Origin: Aphelenchoides besseyi | Taxonomy: Eukaryota; Nematoda; Chromadorea; Rhabditida; Aphelenchoididae | Direction: 5' to 3' | DNA: 64,000 bases | Assembly: GCA_024699855.1 (NCBI GenBank) | Contig: JAMPIQ010000002.1 | Span: forward strand, 1,240,001 to 1,304,000 | Part shown: positions 34,619 to 46,591 of the stretch, piece by piece | Layout: each line of letters begins with the position of its first letter | How positions within the stretch are numbered: position 1 is the stretch's first letter | The notes under the pieces: generated by a model | What the model saw: only the letters and a program-made list of their open reading frames with translations | Told to the model about the DNA's origin: nothing | Databases searched by the model: none | Position numbers and translations under genes: made by a program

Positions 34619-35680
34619 TGTTGGCCTTTCTTTTGATTACCGAGTCCCAAATTTGTAAGAGTTGCACTGAGCTAAGAGTCCTTGCAGCGAAAGTGCAATC
34701 ACTCAGCGGAAAAACGCTCACAATAAAAAAGGTACCAGCTGAGATGGTCGAAAAATATTTATTTGTCGCAGTTACAACTGGATGTGGAGTAGTAATGGTA
34801 TGTAGGATGAAGAAGTCGAATAGTTGACAACAAAGTTACGAGAAATGGAAGCCCCTTTTAACCCTTGAGTGTGAGAGTTTATATAGTCATCGAGTTTAAA
34901 CCACAATCATTGCCTTAGGCGTTTTGGGGGATTGTGGGGCGCGGCAATCAATTTTATAACGTGAAACGTTACGTTGCGTCTCTTTCATGGCTCCATCGAT
35001 AGTTTTCAATCCTAACGCGCTTTTAGGAACTTTGATTTCCACATGGAGATATTGACTATCCGGTTGTTTTAAATTTCCACTAACCATTTCGCTAAAAAGT
35101 AGTTGTTTTATTTCGTCACTTGAATTTCAATTCACTCAAAGACGCCTTCACCAATCTTTTCTTCTTGAACGACGTTCTCTCGTCGCAACTCTCAAGATTG
35201 ACGGTTCACTGCTCAACTCATAAGAACATTGTTATTGCTCACTGGTGGTGCTTGCAAGGTTTAAAATCGGTTAAATTTGAGTCTATGATTCCATTCTGAA
35301 CACTTGAGTTTGCACGTGTTTTGCAATGAAAAGGCCGTTGAATTTATTCGACATTTGAAACAAAGAACATTTATTGTGCAAAAACATAACCAAACGGATA
35401 GACTTTAAAATTATTTCCGATGAAACCTTTCGACTAGTAGCGGCGATACAACCGTATAACGTCTTTGGTCAAAACGGATCCTCGTTTGTCGGGCGTGATC
35501 TTACGGTGCGCACTAAACAGGCAAGTTGTCGTTGTAGTCCGGTGCAATTTCTTTGTCGCAGCTTATTCCGCGGATCTTGATCGGAGTTGTTATTTCCGTT
35601 AGATTACGCAGTGATTAGCATTTCATTGCGCATTGTTTGTTGCACCTAACGACAACCTAAGAAATTTTTTAAATTTCAAA
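34619..35680. other. No supported gene
   Basis: Short unassigned frames only, including 35087-34896 (-) and 34621-34827 (+). Probably further transposon debris. Confidence 0.35.
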
Positions 35681-35689
35681 ATTGTTCAT

Positions 35690-36110
35690 TTACCTCCAAT
35701 ATCTTTTTGTCGGGCATCTCCTTTTCCATCATTCCCAACAATCGTCCATTTCGAATGGTAACAAGCATTTCGTGGCTTTGTCAAAGTGACAGAGTCTAAA
35801 AACGCAAACTAGTGCTTGAAACAATCGTTATATCCGTGTCCGTGTAAATAAGAGAAAAGCCGGGGATTTTGTCAATGGCTTTCATGATTCTATAGAGTTT
35901 AATTCGCGAAAATAAGGTCTTAGGTGCTGCATAAACCAGATTGGACGCTGGTCCCGCTTTTACATACTCCGGTCGTTTTGTGTAAACTATGAGAACACAA
36001 CCGGTGGTCAAAAACTCGCACTAATTTACTTCCACGGTTGGATCTTTAAAAATGTTGACGAGTTCGGCTACCTCTGTTGTTGTCCGTCTACGATTCCAAC
36101 AACAAACTAC
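35690..36110 (-). pseudogene. Second Polinton-type DNA polymerase B relic (C-terminal palm)
   Basis: Reads from VAELVNIFKDPTVEV through YAAPKTLFSRIKLYRIMKAI to FSLIYTDTDITIV, polymerase motif C (YxDTD), and after a frame change GRLLGMMEKEMPDKKILE. Its first segment is homologous to the last exon of the polymerase relic at 29850, so this is a different copy and not the missing end of the first. It contains stops and a frame change. Confidence 0.7.
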
Positions 36111-37290
36111 ATGAAATGCTCTTTATCATACAAATAATAACCAATGGATCTTCGGTATACCGGATCAATAATGCTTATCTTTGCTACTAGTTTATTGGTG
36201 ATTTCCTCCCAACAATTACGAGAGGACGGAGCTTGATCATGTGTTACGATAAAGTAGTTCTTGATTCTCCATCGGAGCTTTTCCTTTTTTCCACTTCATA
36301 TGACAATACACTCCTTCAAGATTATTGATCAAGTTTCAAAATTTATTTTCCGATTTGCCAAAACCTCTATATTCCAGCCATGACAAAAAATTTATCGAAT
36401 TGGCGGAAAGATAGGCAAACGTCGTGTTAGTCGACGCTCATCGTGTTGAGACTCGCTCAACGATTAAAGCAGAATAAACGGAGAACCACACAATTCATTC
36501 CCTAATAGCTGGATAACTACACAATGAATTAGTTGAAAAAGAAAATTAACAATGAACAATTAATTGAATGACAGAAAACGGTCATAAAGATAACAGTACA
36601 ACTACAATAACCAAGGAATTAAGAAGGATCAATGAGTGAATGGCGAGCAGAAAACAGCAGTAGCTTCGCCTCAATCCAAACTCTAGAATTTCAAGTCCTA
36701 TTGAATCGGAATTGTTCGTCTTCAGTCGATTGCTGGCGTTTGTAGAGTTGGTTGACGGATCTTGTTAGCACACCACGATTAATTTGCGCTTGGAATTGTT
36801 TAGTCCGCTGTAAAGCTTTTGACTTCTCTACTTAAAAATTAAATCGAACGATCCAATTATGCGGTTTATTGTAGCTACTAGTTTAACAACAATTAAAGCG
36901 GGAAGGAATCCGACTCGCTGCAAGAAGGAGCGGATTGAGGAGTGATCGGGACACGACCACTCGAAAGCTTCCCTTCGAGTAGGCGGGTCTCCCATAAACA
37001 AATTTCCTACGGATCTAGAGATCCGTACAGCGCGGTGGGCAAGATAGAGAGAAGTTTATTGAACAGAGGGAAGAGCGACGACAACAGATCGGTCGAGGTG
37101 GAGAGCAAGATAACAACGGTCGAGAAGACCCACCCAACTCCTGTCCGTGCCGCGAGTGAGAACCCAAGAGTCCATTACACAACGCCAGACGGAGCGGATC
37201 AAGACACAACAGGACTAATCACGTACATTCGACCAACTGTTTTGCTGCTTCTTATTCGTGCTTCCCATTGTGTCATTGTTTCCACGATAC
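36111..37290. other. Transposon debris, possibly LTR-like sequence at about 36900-37230
   Basis: On the minus strand, 37230-36900 shows a CAATAAAC signal and GC-rich blocks resembling the end of an LTR, and it interrupts homology to the Helitron gene to its right. No terminal repeat partner was found, so the call is weak. Confidence 0.25.
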
Positions 37291-37294
37291 TCGC

Positions 37295-39229
37295 TCAAAA
37301 TGAGTCGCAAATCATTGTAATAAAAATATCTGGTTTTCCGTTACTGAGAGCGATTGCCATTGCGTCTTGATAATTTTCACGCACAAATCGAGGCGATCCA
37401 AAATGAGTCGACGGCAATACGTGGATTCTTCCGATAGCACGGTCTAATCTTTGGTCAATTCTGCTCAAACTCACATGCAATTCGTGATAGTGCATGGTCT
37501 TTAACTTTCTTTGGTTGTCTTTAATCCGCTGCATCGATCACTCTCCACTTAGACGTACGAATCCACTACAAATTTGTCCAGTCGACGGTTAATACCGGGC
37601 TCTTTACTAGACACTAATTTACTAGAAAATCAACAAAAGTCGGCGGGATAGAATCGAAGAGGGAAAAAACAACGAGGAAAAATGAGAGTGAACAAGCGGC
37701 GCTGATCGGCCGCCTTTTGAAGGGCGGCCGGTCAGTGGGCGAAAGAACGCGAAGCGCCTTTCGCTTCGCGGTCGTCTCCCGATAACCAGTCGGGACAAAT
37801 AGTTGGAACAACTTTTTACCGTAATGGATTCGACTGTTTGAGTAATTGGGACTGGCCAACCGATAACTGTGAAAAATTACCCGTGTCACTCGAGTTTGTT
37901 TATTCGAATTTTGTTTTGTCATATCAATTGACCATCCAAGGGTGTCTTTTGAGAAGAACAATTGGCCGTACATTCTATCAGCGGGCGCGTTTATGTTTTC
38001 GTCAATCTCATAGCAAATTTGTCCTTGAATCGAGAAACAGTATGGACCGGGACTTGCAAATGATCGCATTCGAACATTGAAAGAGGCAAAACTTGGCGAA
38101 ATTGTATTTGCATGTTGTCCAATAAGTTCTTTGAATTGAATGTTTTTCCGTAAACAAATCTTCCAATTCCTGTGGTAATGCCGGCAAATCGGGAAGAGAG
38201 ATTTTTCCATGGTTACAACAATCATTGAAAGTTCGTTTGTTGCCGACTCGTTCTTCTTCGAAATGCAAACCTTCATATTCGCATTTAACGTCCATGTTAC
38301 TCAATCGATGTACTGGAATATGAATTGGAGTTGCTGCAATGTTCAATTAAATCTGTTTTTGCTTTGCAATAAGTCGAACACTTTTTTGACGTTCTTTTTC
38401 TTCTCGTTTTGACGTCTCTTTTTAAACTAACACTAAAAATTTACTCTGTTACTAAAAAATATCATGAAATCTTACCAATACAGTGTATTCAGTCAACCCA
38501 ATAGCTGCTGCAAACTTTTCCCGATCTTTACCTTTACAATACTGATTTTCTAGAAACTTTACCTCCAATTTCGATTCTTGCAATAATCAAGAAAAAACGT
38601 TGTTTTATAATTTAGCTCAAAATGGTCAATTGCAAGAGCAATAACAAAACGTTCAGTGATCAAATCAGTAATATCACCCACCTGTTCTTTCGTTCGTTGT
38701 TCAATTCTATCAATCACAACTCCTTGTGCGTTTGTCTTCAAACTCTTTCCGTAATTCGCTTTCATAACCTCAAATTCTTCTGCGTTTGCGTCTTTCCATC
38801 GTTGATTTGATGCATTCTTTTGCAATCAGGTGTTGGGATCTTCGGAACGCAGGGCATAAGCTGCACGTTCTTTTTTGCGCCAGTCGAGTCGAAATCCGTA
38901 GTCGTAAAGCATCTTTGTGTCTCGTATATCGTGGTGCTTTTTATCGGTTTTCTTCACCATTTCCACATACTCCGGATCAGTTGCGAGATGTACTTGATTT
39001 CTTAAAGCACGTTTTTGACGACCTATTCGGTAACCGGATAATTCTTTTTCTTCATCGGTTTCCACCTCCTCATCTTTTCTTCCGGAAGGTCGATGATTGG
39101 CAAAGAAAGTTGAGAATGATGTTTCAATTTGCTTAAACGAAAACGTCCTTCCTGAATTTCATTTATTCTATTCAATTGCTCTTCCGTTAAACTCTCATGC
39201 ACCAACAAATCATTCAGTTCCGAAATCAA
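37295..39229 (-). pseudogene. Autonomous-type Helitron Rep gene, frameshifted and interrupted
   Basis: In minus-strand order: basic N-terminal region (RIGRQKRALRNQVHL; KKERAAYALRSEDPN); zinc-type start RLSNMDVKCEYEGLHFEEE ... FNDCCNHGKISLPDLPALP; after a frame change FNVRMRSFASPGPYCFSIQG and RMYGQLFF; an unrelated GC-rich insert at about 37620-37800; then DRMQRIKDNQRKLK and the Helitron N-terminal core VLPSTHFGSPRFVRENYQDA, MAIALSNGKPDIFITM. This is the Helitron_like_N region preceding the HUH Rep domain. The HUH nuclease and helicase parts are absent. At least two frame changes. Whether this family mobilised the 960-bp Helitrons cannot be told, as its termini were not found. Confidence 0.75.
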
Positions 39230-40159
39230 CGAACTGAAATTTCAGATTGAATACATGAAAGTTGAAAACTTTAGAAACGGATACCTACTATTTGTAAAGA
39301 TGACTGGAAATTCTTCAATAAAATACGATCGATCGCCAATAATAAGTTGCTTCTTTTATTGAGTTAACAGCAGAAAATATCACGATTGACCACTACGTGG
39401 CAATCAGGGAGGAGTGCCGAAGATCGGCGGCTAGAAAGTTGTTGGGGTCAAAAAGGGGCGGCCTCTAAGCGGCTAACTGCTTTTTAAAACAAGAATCGTT
39501 ACACCGAAGTCAAATTTAGCTGCACTTCGTTTTCGAACCGTAGCTTTAAAATCAACGCTGTGGACGTAATATAAATCTGTTCACCTTCATACTTTACGTA
39601 CCATTGCTCCGTGTACACAAAATTGATATTTGTGGTAAAGTTTTATTGTTAAGGTGACTTGCGAAGCTTCCAAAAGAGGGAAATAATACTTTTAACACAT
39701 AAAATCATGTGTTTATTTGAACCGTCTCAAGAAATGTAAAGAGTTTGCCTTAATGACTCAAAAAAATCATTAGAAACACCGATGACTTTGCGGCCGAATG
39801 TCCGCTCAAAGCCATTGAAAAGGCGGGGATTAAAATCGGAGTTTTTTAAACTTTTCTTTTAATAAATTACATTAATTCTATCATTTATAAAATAATTTTG
39901 CAAAAATCAATTAAAAATGATGATTGTGGAAAAAGACCTGTCTTGTACCGTGAGCGAACGAGGACAGAGATTAACTATGTTTATTGGAACGCAATAAACA
40001 AAAATAAAACAACAAAGTATGAACTTTTACCGCAAACTAGTTGATCCTAAAAAAGAGGCGGGGCGGGAAAACACACGGGAATTTCGACGGTGGTCTACAG
40101 ACCGTAACATTTACATTTCTTATAAAACTTACACAACTCAAAATTTCGGACTAGCGTTG
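39230..40159. other. Transposon debris, LTR-like pieces
   Basis: Two stretches (about 39330-39490 and 39950-40080, read on the minus strand) have AATAAA-type signals followed by 30-50 bases and GC-rich upstream parts, like LTR ends, but no pairs were identified. No coding sequence seen. Confidence 0.25.
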
Positions 40160-40323
40160 TGTTGGGTCCCTTCGTTACAAAGTGTTTATTAGAATACTAA
40201 GATACCAACAATATAATACGAGAGTCCGAAAAACCCAGCCCCATCCCCAAGCCAGAAAAAAAACAACGGCCTACAGCGTCAGAACGGAAGGCCAAGGCGT
40301 TGTGAGACTCCACTACCCAACAA
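40160..40323. repeat. Solo-LTR-like element (about 163 bp)
   Basis: Starts TGTTGGGT and ends ACCCAACA (8-bp inverted ends). GTTG flanks both sides (40156-40159 and 40324-40327). On the minus strand it carries CTAATAAACAC about 35 bases before its end. The features fit a solo LTR with a 4-5 bp target duplication. No internal region or second copy was found in the window. Confidence 0.4.
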
Positions 40324-40602
40324 GTTGTATGCTGAACAGCTTCAGGCGTTCTAACCTTCAACATTAAATAACAAAAGTCAGTTTCTTGATCTTGAATAAA
40401 ACTCGTTTAATTTTACAGCTATTATGACCGTGATCTTCTTCAATTAGTTAGTCTTATCATTTAACGACATCTCGCTCATTCTTTTAACATCGAACTTCAA
40501 TATCTGATGTTGATTCAGAAAAATATTCAAAGATTCTTAAATTCAATCGGATATATCGTATTATATTTGCATTGTCTATATTTAAAACAACAATATCAAA
40601 CC

Positions 40603-42300
40603 TTATATCGTAAATTCAGCGCATTCAATGAACTGGGATTTGGCAATTGGATAGCAACTCAACGGCAACTGATTCGGAATCTCGATTGCAAGCGGAAAGT
40701 TCGCACCAAACACCCGACTAATTTTCCTGACAAAAAAACTCACCAATTTCATTCGATGAGTACACGATAGACGAAAAAACTCGCAGTGACCAACCGATAG
40801 TTTTGATGCGATTTTTGGACGCCACGAGAGAGTGAGTGACACGAAGAGACTTTTCCGCGAGTTTGTGATCCGAACGCGCGTTTTTTCGGTGTCCACAGAC
40901 TTCGAATTTGCCTGTTGAGTAGCCATCAAAAACGTAAAACACCAAGAAGCGTTGATCTGCAATTCCAATAACCTGAAAACAAAACAATTGACATCAAAAC
41001 GTTCCACTCAAAAGGACGTCAATTTCCTCGATTTTTGCACCAAAATTTTAATTGTAGTTGTAAAGAGCAAAGTTCTTACAATTTACTGCAACGAAACTGT
41101 GAAGTCAACGACTGAAGCGATTGGATGACCGATGGAGTACATGATCGGTTGGCACTCAACATCGTTTCTATTTATCCGATTTGTTGCTTGATGACGGAAT
41201 GCTAACTATCGCCGACAAAAACACTTATTCAAGCGAACATTCAAATCGACTGATTTCAAGTTAAGTTTGAGAATAAACTGATTGACCTGTTGCGAATATC
41301 CGAGTAGTCTTCGGACTTAGCTCACTCTCTCAGTGCGCAAAAAAGTGGCCGTTGACCTTTCCGGTTTTCTCAGCGACAGTTTTGTGCGTAGACTTTGAAC
41401 AGTTCGCTAAGTGGGTGGTCATCTTTGTTTTTTTATCTACTGGAGAAGCGGAGCTCTGCATCACTTGGTATTTTGTTTGGCAAACGATCGGTGTCTCTCG
41501 TTTGCGGTAGTTTTTGTCGTTGGTGCATCCCACCACTTTTGATCGTAATGCTCCGCGTTCACGATTCTCCTGATCCGAACTGGGATTGCTACATCGAAAT
41601 GGAAGAAATCGAATCTAGTCTAAGGAATCTACTCACTGCTTCCACCCCAGCACCCATGCCAGGAATCCAGGCAAATTGGAACGTTCGATTTGCGGTGAAA
41701 GCTAATGTTGAGATTGCAAGGACTGCTTTCTGAGACACGAGCTATTGTTTTGATTTGCAGTCCAAAGGCGATGACAATTCGATTGGATTTGGGGACACGT
41801 GAATCGAATGAAAGCCGTGATTCTTTTTTGTCAGGAATTCCGAGTTTAAACAGAATGCAGTTATTGAATAAGAGCTAAAAATATCGTCGGAATCATCAAC
41901 AAAGAGGATAGCCGAGTTATGGATCGAATCAAATCGGCGTACTTTTAAACGACCGTCGGCAACGAGCTCTTCGATGGAACTCCAAAACAAATGACCATAC
42001 TTATCAAAGTCACAGACGTTTTTGAGTGCGGTGAGCAGTTGAATACGCTTGATCTATTATTTAAAGGAGATGATAATTGATTTGAAATGTTTGGGTTGCT
42101 TTTGTTTGACGCGCTGTACTTCTGCAGTCTTATCATTGGATGAGACGATTGTAGAAATCCAATGGAACAAGCAACTCAATCTGCAAGTTGTCAACGAGCC
42201 AGAATGAAGAACTGAACAGTTTCTGATCAAGATAAGCTGCTCAAGTCGAATAGCAAAGAGAACTAAAGTCCCATAACCTTTCGAACTTATTCTTCATGCA
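40603..42300 (-). CDS. Unrecognised multi-exon gene
   Basis: Several exons read as real coding: FWLVDNLQIELLVPLDFYNR; SSNDKTAEVQR joined by a GT-AG intron (about 42102-42043) to IKRIQLLTALKNVCDFDKYG and HLFWSSIEELVADGRLKVRR; IGIADQRFLVFYVFDGYSTG near 40970; and ANFPLAIEIPNQLPLSCYPI near 40680. The alternation of short beta-like segments (FLVFYVFDGY; ILFVDDSDDIF) vaguely recalls Tudor-type barrels, but no diagnostic motif was confirmed. Exon borders between 41700 and 41000 are unresolved. No function assigned. Confidence 0.4.
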
Positions 42301-42436
42301 CGAGGAAGATGGCTCTCACTTTTGCTATTAAACTCTTACATAGTGTTTATTTTTATTCAACAATCACTTTTACATCATCGAAGACTGTCTATTTGAAGTA
42401 CCACAATTGTTGGAACAGGCGTGACGATCGATTGCC

Positions 42437-43553
42437 TCAGTCGTTTAATTTTGGAGTAAATTGCCCGTCGATATGGCACCTGATATGCGTATTCATTTCT
42501 GTTATTATTTTAAGACTCACAATGAAAACAAGAGTGGAAACGGAATTAAAGCACGGAATCCAACATAACAGCATGAGTATGAAATATTGAGTAATGTCAC
42601 TAGTAATTCCAACATAAAGCAAAATGGTAATAACAAGCATAGGCAGAAATAGACTGAATATTGGGATTAACATCTGAAACCGCAAGTCACCTCAATTAAC
42701 CATTTTCTCACCTGCGCACATATTACACGTGTGAATTGGTCCATGGCCTTCGAATAACGACCACTTTCTTGCACTTGAGTTTTGAGGAATTGATAAGTAC
42801 GCCAAGCAATTAAAACAGACACAAAGAAATTGCCAAGAAGCACTATTCGACTGTAAATTATGTACAGAAATGCGATCAAACTTCGCTAAAAAGTGATTAT
42901 AGGACTTGTTGAATAACAAACCTGAGGATCAATGACAACTACCGGCGGGATGGGTGTTTCTTGAAACCACATTGACGAATAATCTTGTTCACGATTTGTG
43001 GTGTATATCGCGCTCCCAAAAAGGCCTGTAGTGATACCTAAAACCATAAAAACTACGAAGATAGATCGAAAAAATGTCAAATTAGACGGCGGCCCATAGC
43101 GAAGTAAATGATCTCGATACCAAAGAGATAGAGGTAAGATAACAAACAGCAGAGTATATGATATCATAACAATAACGTGGACAATCATTTGAACATCAAA
43201 TGGCATCCATCTCATTATTCCGAAAATGCTATGAAGACCAATATTGTTGACATAGCGAATACGCTAAAATCTCTGGTTATAATTAAATATTTTTGACTTA
43301 CAATTCCTCCTAAAGTAGAGATGATCCAAATCATAAGATCGATTAAGTGGATTACAAGAAGAATCTTTCGAAAATGCTGCAATGAAGGTGGACTTTTGAA
43401 CAAAATCATGTAGATGACCAGTGTAGTAAGAATAAAACCAAAAAACGATGAAGCAGCGTAGTTGCAAATGAATACACGACCTAACGTTGTTGACTCAAAG
43501 GTCTGGTTTGTGACGTTTGCAAAGAAATAGGGATTGTGGGCAAAGTACGACAT
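42437..43553 (-). CDS. Serpentine 7TM receptor, nematode chemoreceptor-like
   Basis: Complete 334-residue receptor. Exons 43553-43302, 43263-42922, 42885-42712 and 42673-42437 (252, 342, 174 and 237 nt), introns 36-38 bp. N-terminal segment with a glycosylation-type NVTNQT, TM1 FFGFILTTLVIYMILF, FRKILLVIHLIDLMIWIIST (TM2), then YVNNIGLHSIFGIMRW, TM5/6 segments LLGNFFVSVLIAW and FSLFLPMLVITILLYV, and TM7 MLLCWIPCFNSVSTLVFIV. No break. It is paralogous to the next gene upstream (43904-45176), sharing the P-P-VVVID / P-E-VFVVVD motif before an intron at the same place. Confidence 0.8.
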
Positions 43554-43903
43554 TGCTCGTAGCGACTAATAAACAAACAGACTCTTATGTCCTAAAGTTC
43601 TTCAATTGAACATAACCAGCGGGCTGAAACGGCTAGACAATTTTTGTATTTTGAAAGGGTTTAGTGCGTAAGATTCCTACTAAATGATGACGTTCGTATC
43701 AACTTTTCTACGAATAGACTCAAAACTGGATGCCAACATACTTCTATCTTAATCATCCCAGATGTTAGCTGCATGGACTTAATCAATGTTAACCAAAAAT
43801 TTGTCTTTTAAATCACATTTACAGAGGTTTTTAACGACGTTGGAATGATTGTCTATAGTCTTCAACTCTCACATAAGTGCATTAGGAGCGGTTTATTCGA
43901 AAA

Positions 43904-45176
43904 CTATTCAAGACAGCTACGTGTCAACTTATAACTAGGCCGTGAGTTCGAAACAAATATTATGGAGGTTGTTGGATTCGTGTGCTTTGTAGAAAAGGAT
44001 TTGAAGAGAATATGAAACAACACCCGACGATAGGGAGCAATAATAAACAGATTACAGACGGCGTTCATGGGTGTCGCCCAAGTCAAACATATGATCGCCC
44101 ATTCGCCGGCTTCGAAAGATGTATTGACAAAAGTGAGAATTGTCATTATAATATTTGGGAGAATCATAGACGTAAGCGGCAACATCGATTGAGAAAATAA
44201 AACTTTGGAAAAAGTGCCTTGAGTAGCTTTGGCTTTCTTGTTCAACTTCGGCCATTCACGTCTTAACAATCGAACAGATGCGATCGATATACAAACAGTC
44301 AGAACGAACGGACCGTAAGAGACCAATTTGCGATAAATGAAGCCAACTTTTGCGTATTGAACTTTCTATAACTAACTAGAAAAAGAGAAGTGAACAAGCA
44401 AACGCACCTTGAAATCGACTACAACAAAAACTTCTGGCAACGGTGTTTCTACATACCATGAAAGAAGAATCTCTGTGGTTATCTGTTGAGTTGTACATCC
44501 ACTAAGACTTGAACTAATCACACTAAAAATAAGTGGAATTGCGGCGACAAAACAGTAAGTCATCAGTTGACTAAGAGTCGGAGCTGCTTTCCTACAACAA
44601 TTAACTTTTTTTATATTTTCTGTTGTAAACAAACTTTTTGATATGTTGGTGCCTATATATAGCAAACACGGGCAATACCAGACATTGAATTTGAGGTACA
44701 AGAATGCTGAAGTTGTTGAAATAACATTGACCGGTTTTGTTTAGTAGTGAGACAACACCACCGAAAACAATGATACTGTACGAAGGAGTTAGTTTGTATC
44801 GCTAAACAGTCAAGATAGTAACATATTTCTGGTAGAAACATACCAGTTGATTGCAGAGCTGTATTAAAACACAATACAAGTCTACCGTCAAACACAAGTA
44901 GAGAAGTTTGCTGTAGGGACGAAAAGAAGCCGGTGTTTTATTCCTGCAACATTATGCTCTTATTTGATTGAAGAACATCATTTGTTCGTCTTGATGGCTA
45001 CGTTGAACTTACCGTATCATATAGAAAAGAAGACTAATTGCAATCAACCCAAGAGAGGACGCGAGCAGATTACTTGTACGATAAAATATTCCAAATGAAG
45101 TTTCATAGTAACTCTTGTTCGTAACGTTCGCGTAGAAATATCGATCGAACTCAACGGAATCTTCAGTAGAATTCAT
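43904..45176 (-). pseudogene. Serpentine 7TM receptor, one-base frameshift in exon 3
   Basis: Paralogue of the receptor at 42437-43553. Exons 45176-45013, 44943-44844, 44801-44408 and 44365-43904; introns 69, 42 and 42 bp. Starts MNSTEDSVEFDRYFYANVTN; hydrophobic helices SSLGLIAISLLFYMI, QCLVLPVFAIY, LMTYCFVAAIPLIFSVI, YGPFVLTVCISIASVRLL and ILPNIIMTILTFV. Exon 3 is 394 nt; the frame changes at the A7 run near 44610 (minus strand, between YNRKYKK and NCCRKAAPTL), so one base is extra. Everything downstream is conserved, so the break is recent or a sequence error. Confidence 0.7.
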
Positions 45177-46591
45177 TGTCTTCAAAGGGTGAAATCATAC
45201 GACAGAAAGTGTTAGTTGGAATTTATATCTGAAGCTCTGATGCTCGTCTGTTTAGATTTGTGTATGTAAAATTTTCATTCACTGAGACAACGCTGAGAAT
45301 TTAACAAGTACAAAATTTACCAGCTTGCCGTAAGTCAAAATTGTTCGTTTTGTAGAATGTCTTAGTGGATTTGTATGCTTCATTTTGTTCTATGCGACTA
45401 ATACTAGGAAATACGCTGAATACTAGGAAATACGCTGAATGAGAGCAAAACAAAAAAACGGAAGTCAATCTTTAATGTCCAACATTGATCCTTGATTAAA
45501 CTGTTCAAAATACATTTATCCGTCAGATGCCAAGCGATCGTCGGAATAGACAACCGAAGTTACGGAAACAACAATTTGAAACCGATTTCCGAGGTATGAT
45601 CGCTCGTCTTCATAACCAACTGTTGGAAGTTGTCTTTCATTTAAAACAACATCACAACTGTTAGTTAAGTATCATGCTGACTGACCGATGGCTAACAAAA
45701 ACGTCACGAGATTTTGAGTTCAGATTCACGGTATGGGAAGCACAATAAACGTTATTTTGAGTTGGATACCCGTGAGTTGTATCAAAATTTTTGCGTCCAA
45801 ACATGACTTTCAGGTCTTGAATCCACTTTGTACAATCATTATGGTACGCTGATTTCGATCTCGTTTTTCGCTTGTATTTTATCTTTATCTTCAACCATCT
45901 CAGATACGGAAACTACGCGTAGTCAAATCTACGGGCCTCCTGTGTCACTTTTTATCGTTCGAAAGCGTTTGAGACAAACAGAATTCACGTAGAATCTGTA
46001 AATAATTAGGAACTCATGTATAATAAACTAATTTAAGTGATCAAGATGATAAGATTGTTCGAGAATTGACCTTTTGTTGGTTTCTTCTCTCAACTTAACA
46101 ACCACTCGGTTATTGAGTTTACTTAATTGTTCCTTTGGAAACCAATCTGAAGCCAAGTGTGTCCCGAATATCTGGATTTTTTGGCCGCTAGTTCAAGCGA
46201 ATCAAATGTCTAGAAAACGCGGGTGGGGCAAGTGAACGGTTAGTGTTGTGAGAAATCGGCACAACGATACAAGTGATCCTCGTCGCTTTAATGAGGTTTG
46301 TATGATCGATATCAAGTACTTAATAAATGCAAAGCTTTCCAACCACTAACCACAATGTTTGCGTAGGTTTATTGGTATTTTCGGTTCACTACGTAGCAGA
46401 AGTCGTGACAGCGGAGAAGGAACGGATTACACGAACCGGAAGAAGACCTTTGATATTGCACGAAAAACTCATTCAAAATTCAGAAAATTGTGTATAAAAA
46501 CGGAGATGCAGACACTGTAAACAACAAAACTTCGGAGTCCTCACTCCCAGCAATACTCCTGTACCTGATTAGATTTCGGTGTTGGAAAACC
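45177..46591. other. Intergenic, 1.4 kb, nothing recognised
   Basis: Divergent promoter space between the receptor (-) and the CAP gene (+). It includes a short tandem duplication near 45410-45440 (a 17-18 base phrase 'actaggaaatacgctgaa' twice). No coding sequence assigned. Confidence 0.4.

Noticed and set aside
36942..37370. 142-codon frame on the plus strand
   Set aside because: Its right end is antisense to the conserved Helitron segment on the minus strand, and its left part looks like LTR-type non-coding sequence.
37614..37810. GC-rich palindromic stretch as a hairpin end of the same Helitron family
   Set aside because: The hairpin words differ from GCGGC-GAA-GCCGC and no CTGG end follows; it is an insert in the Rep relic of unknown kind.
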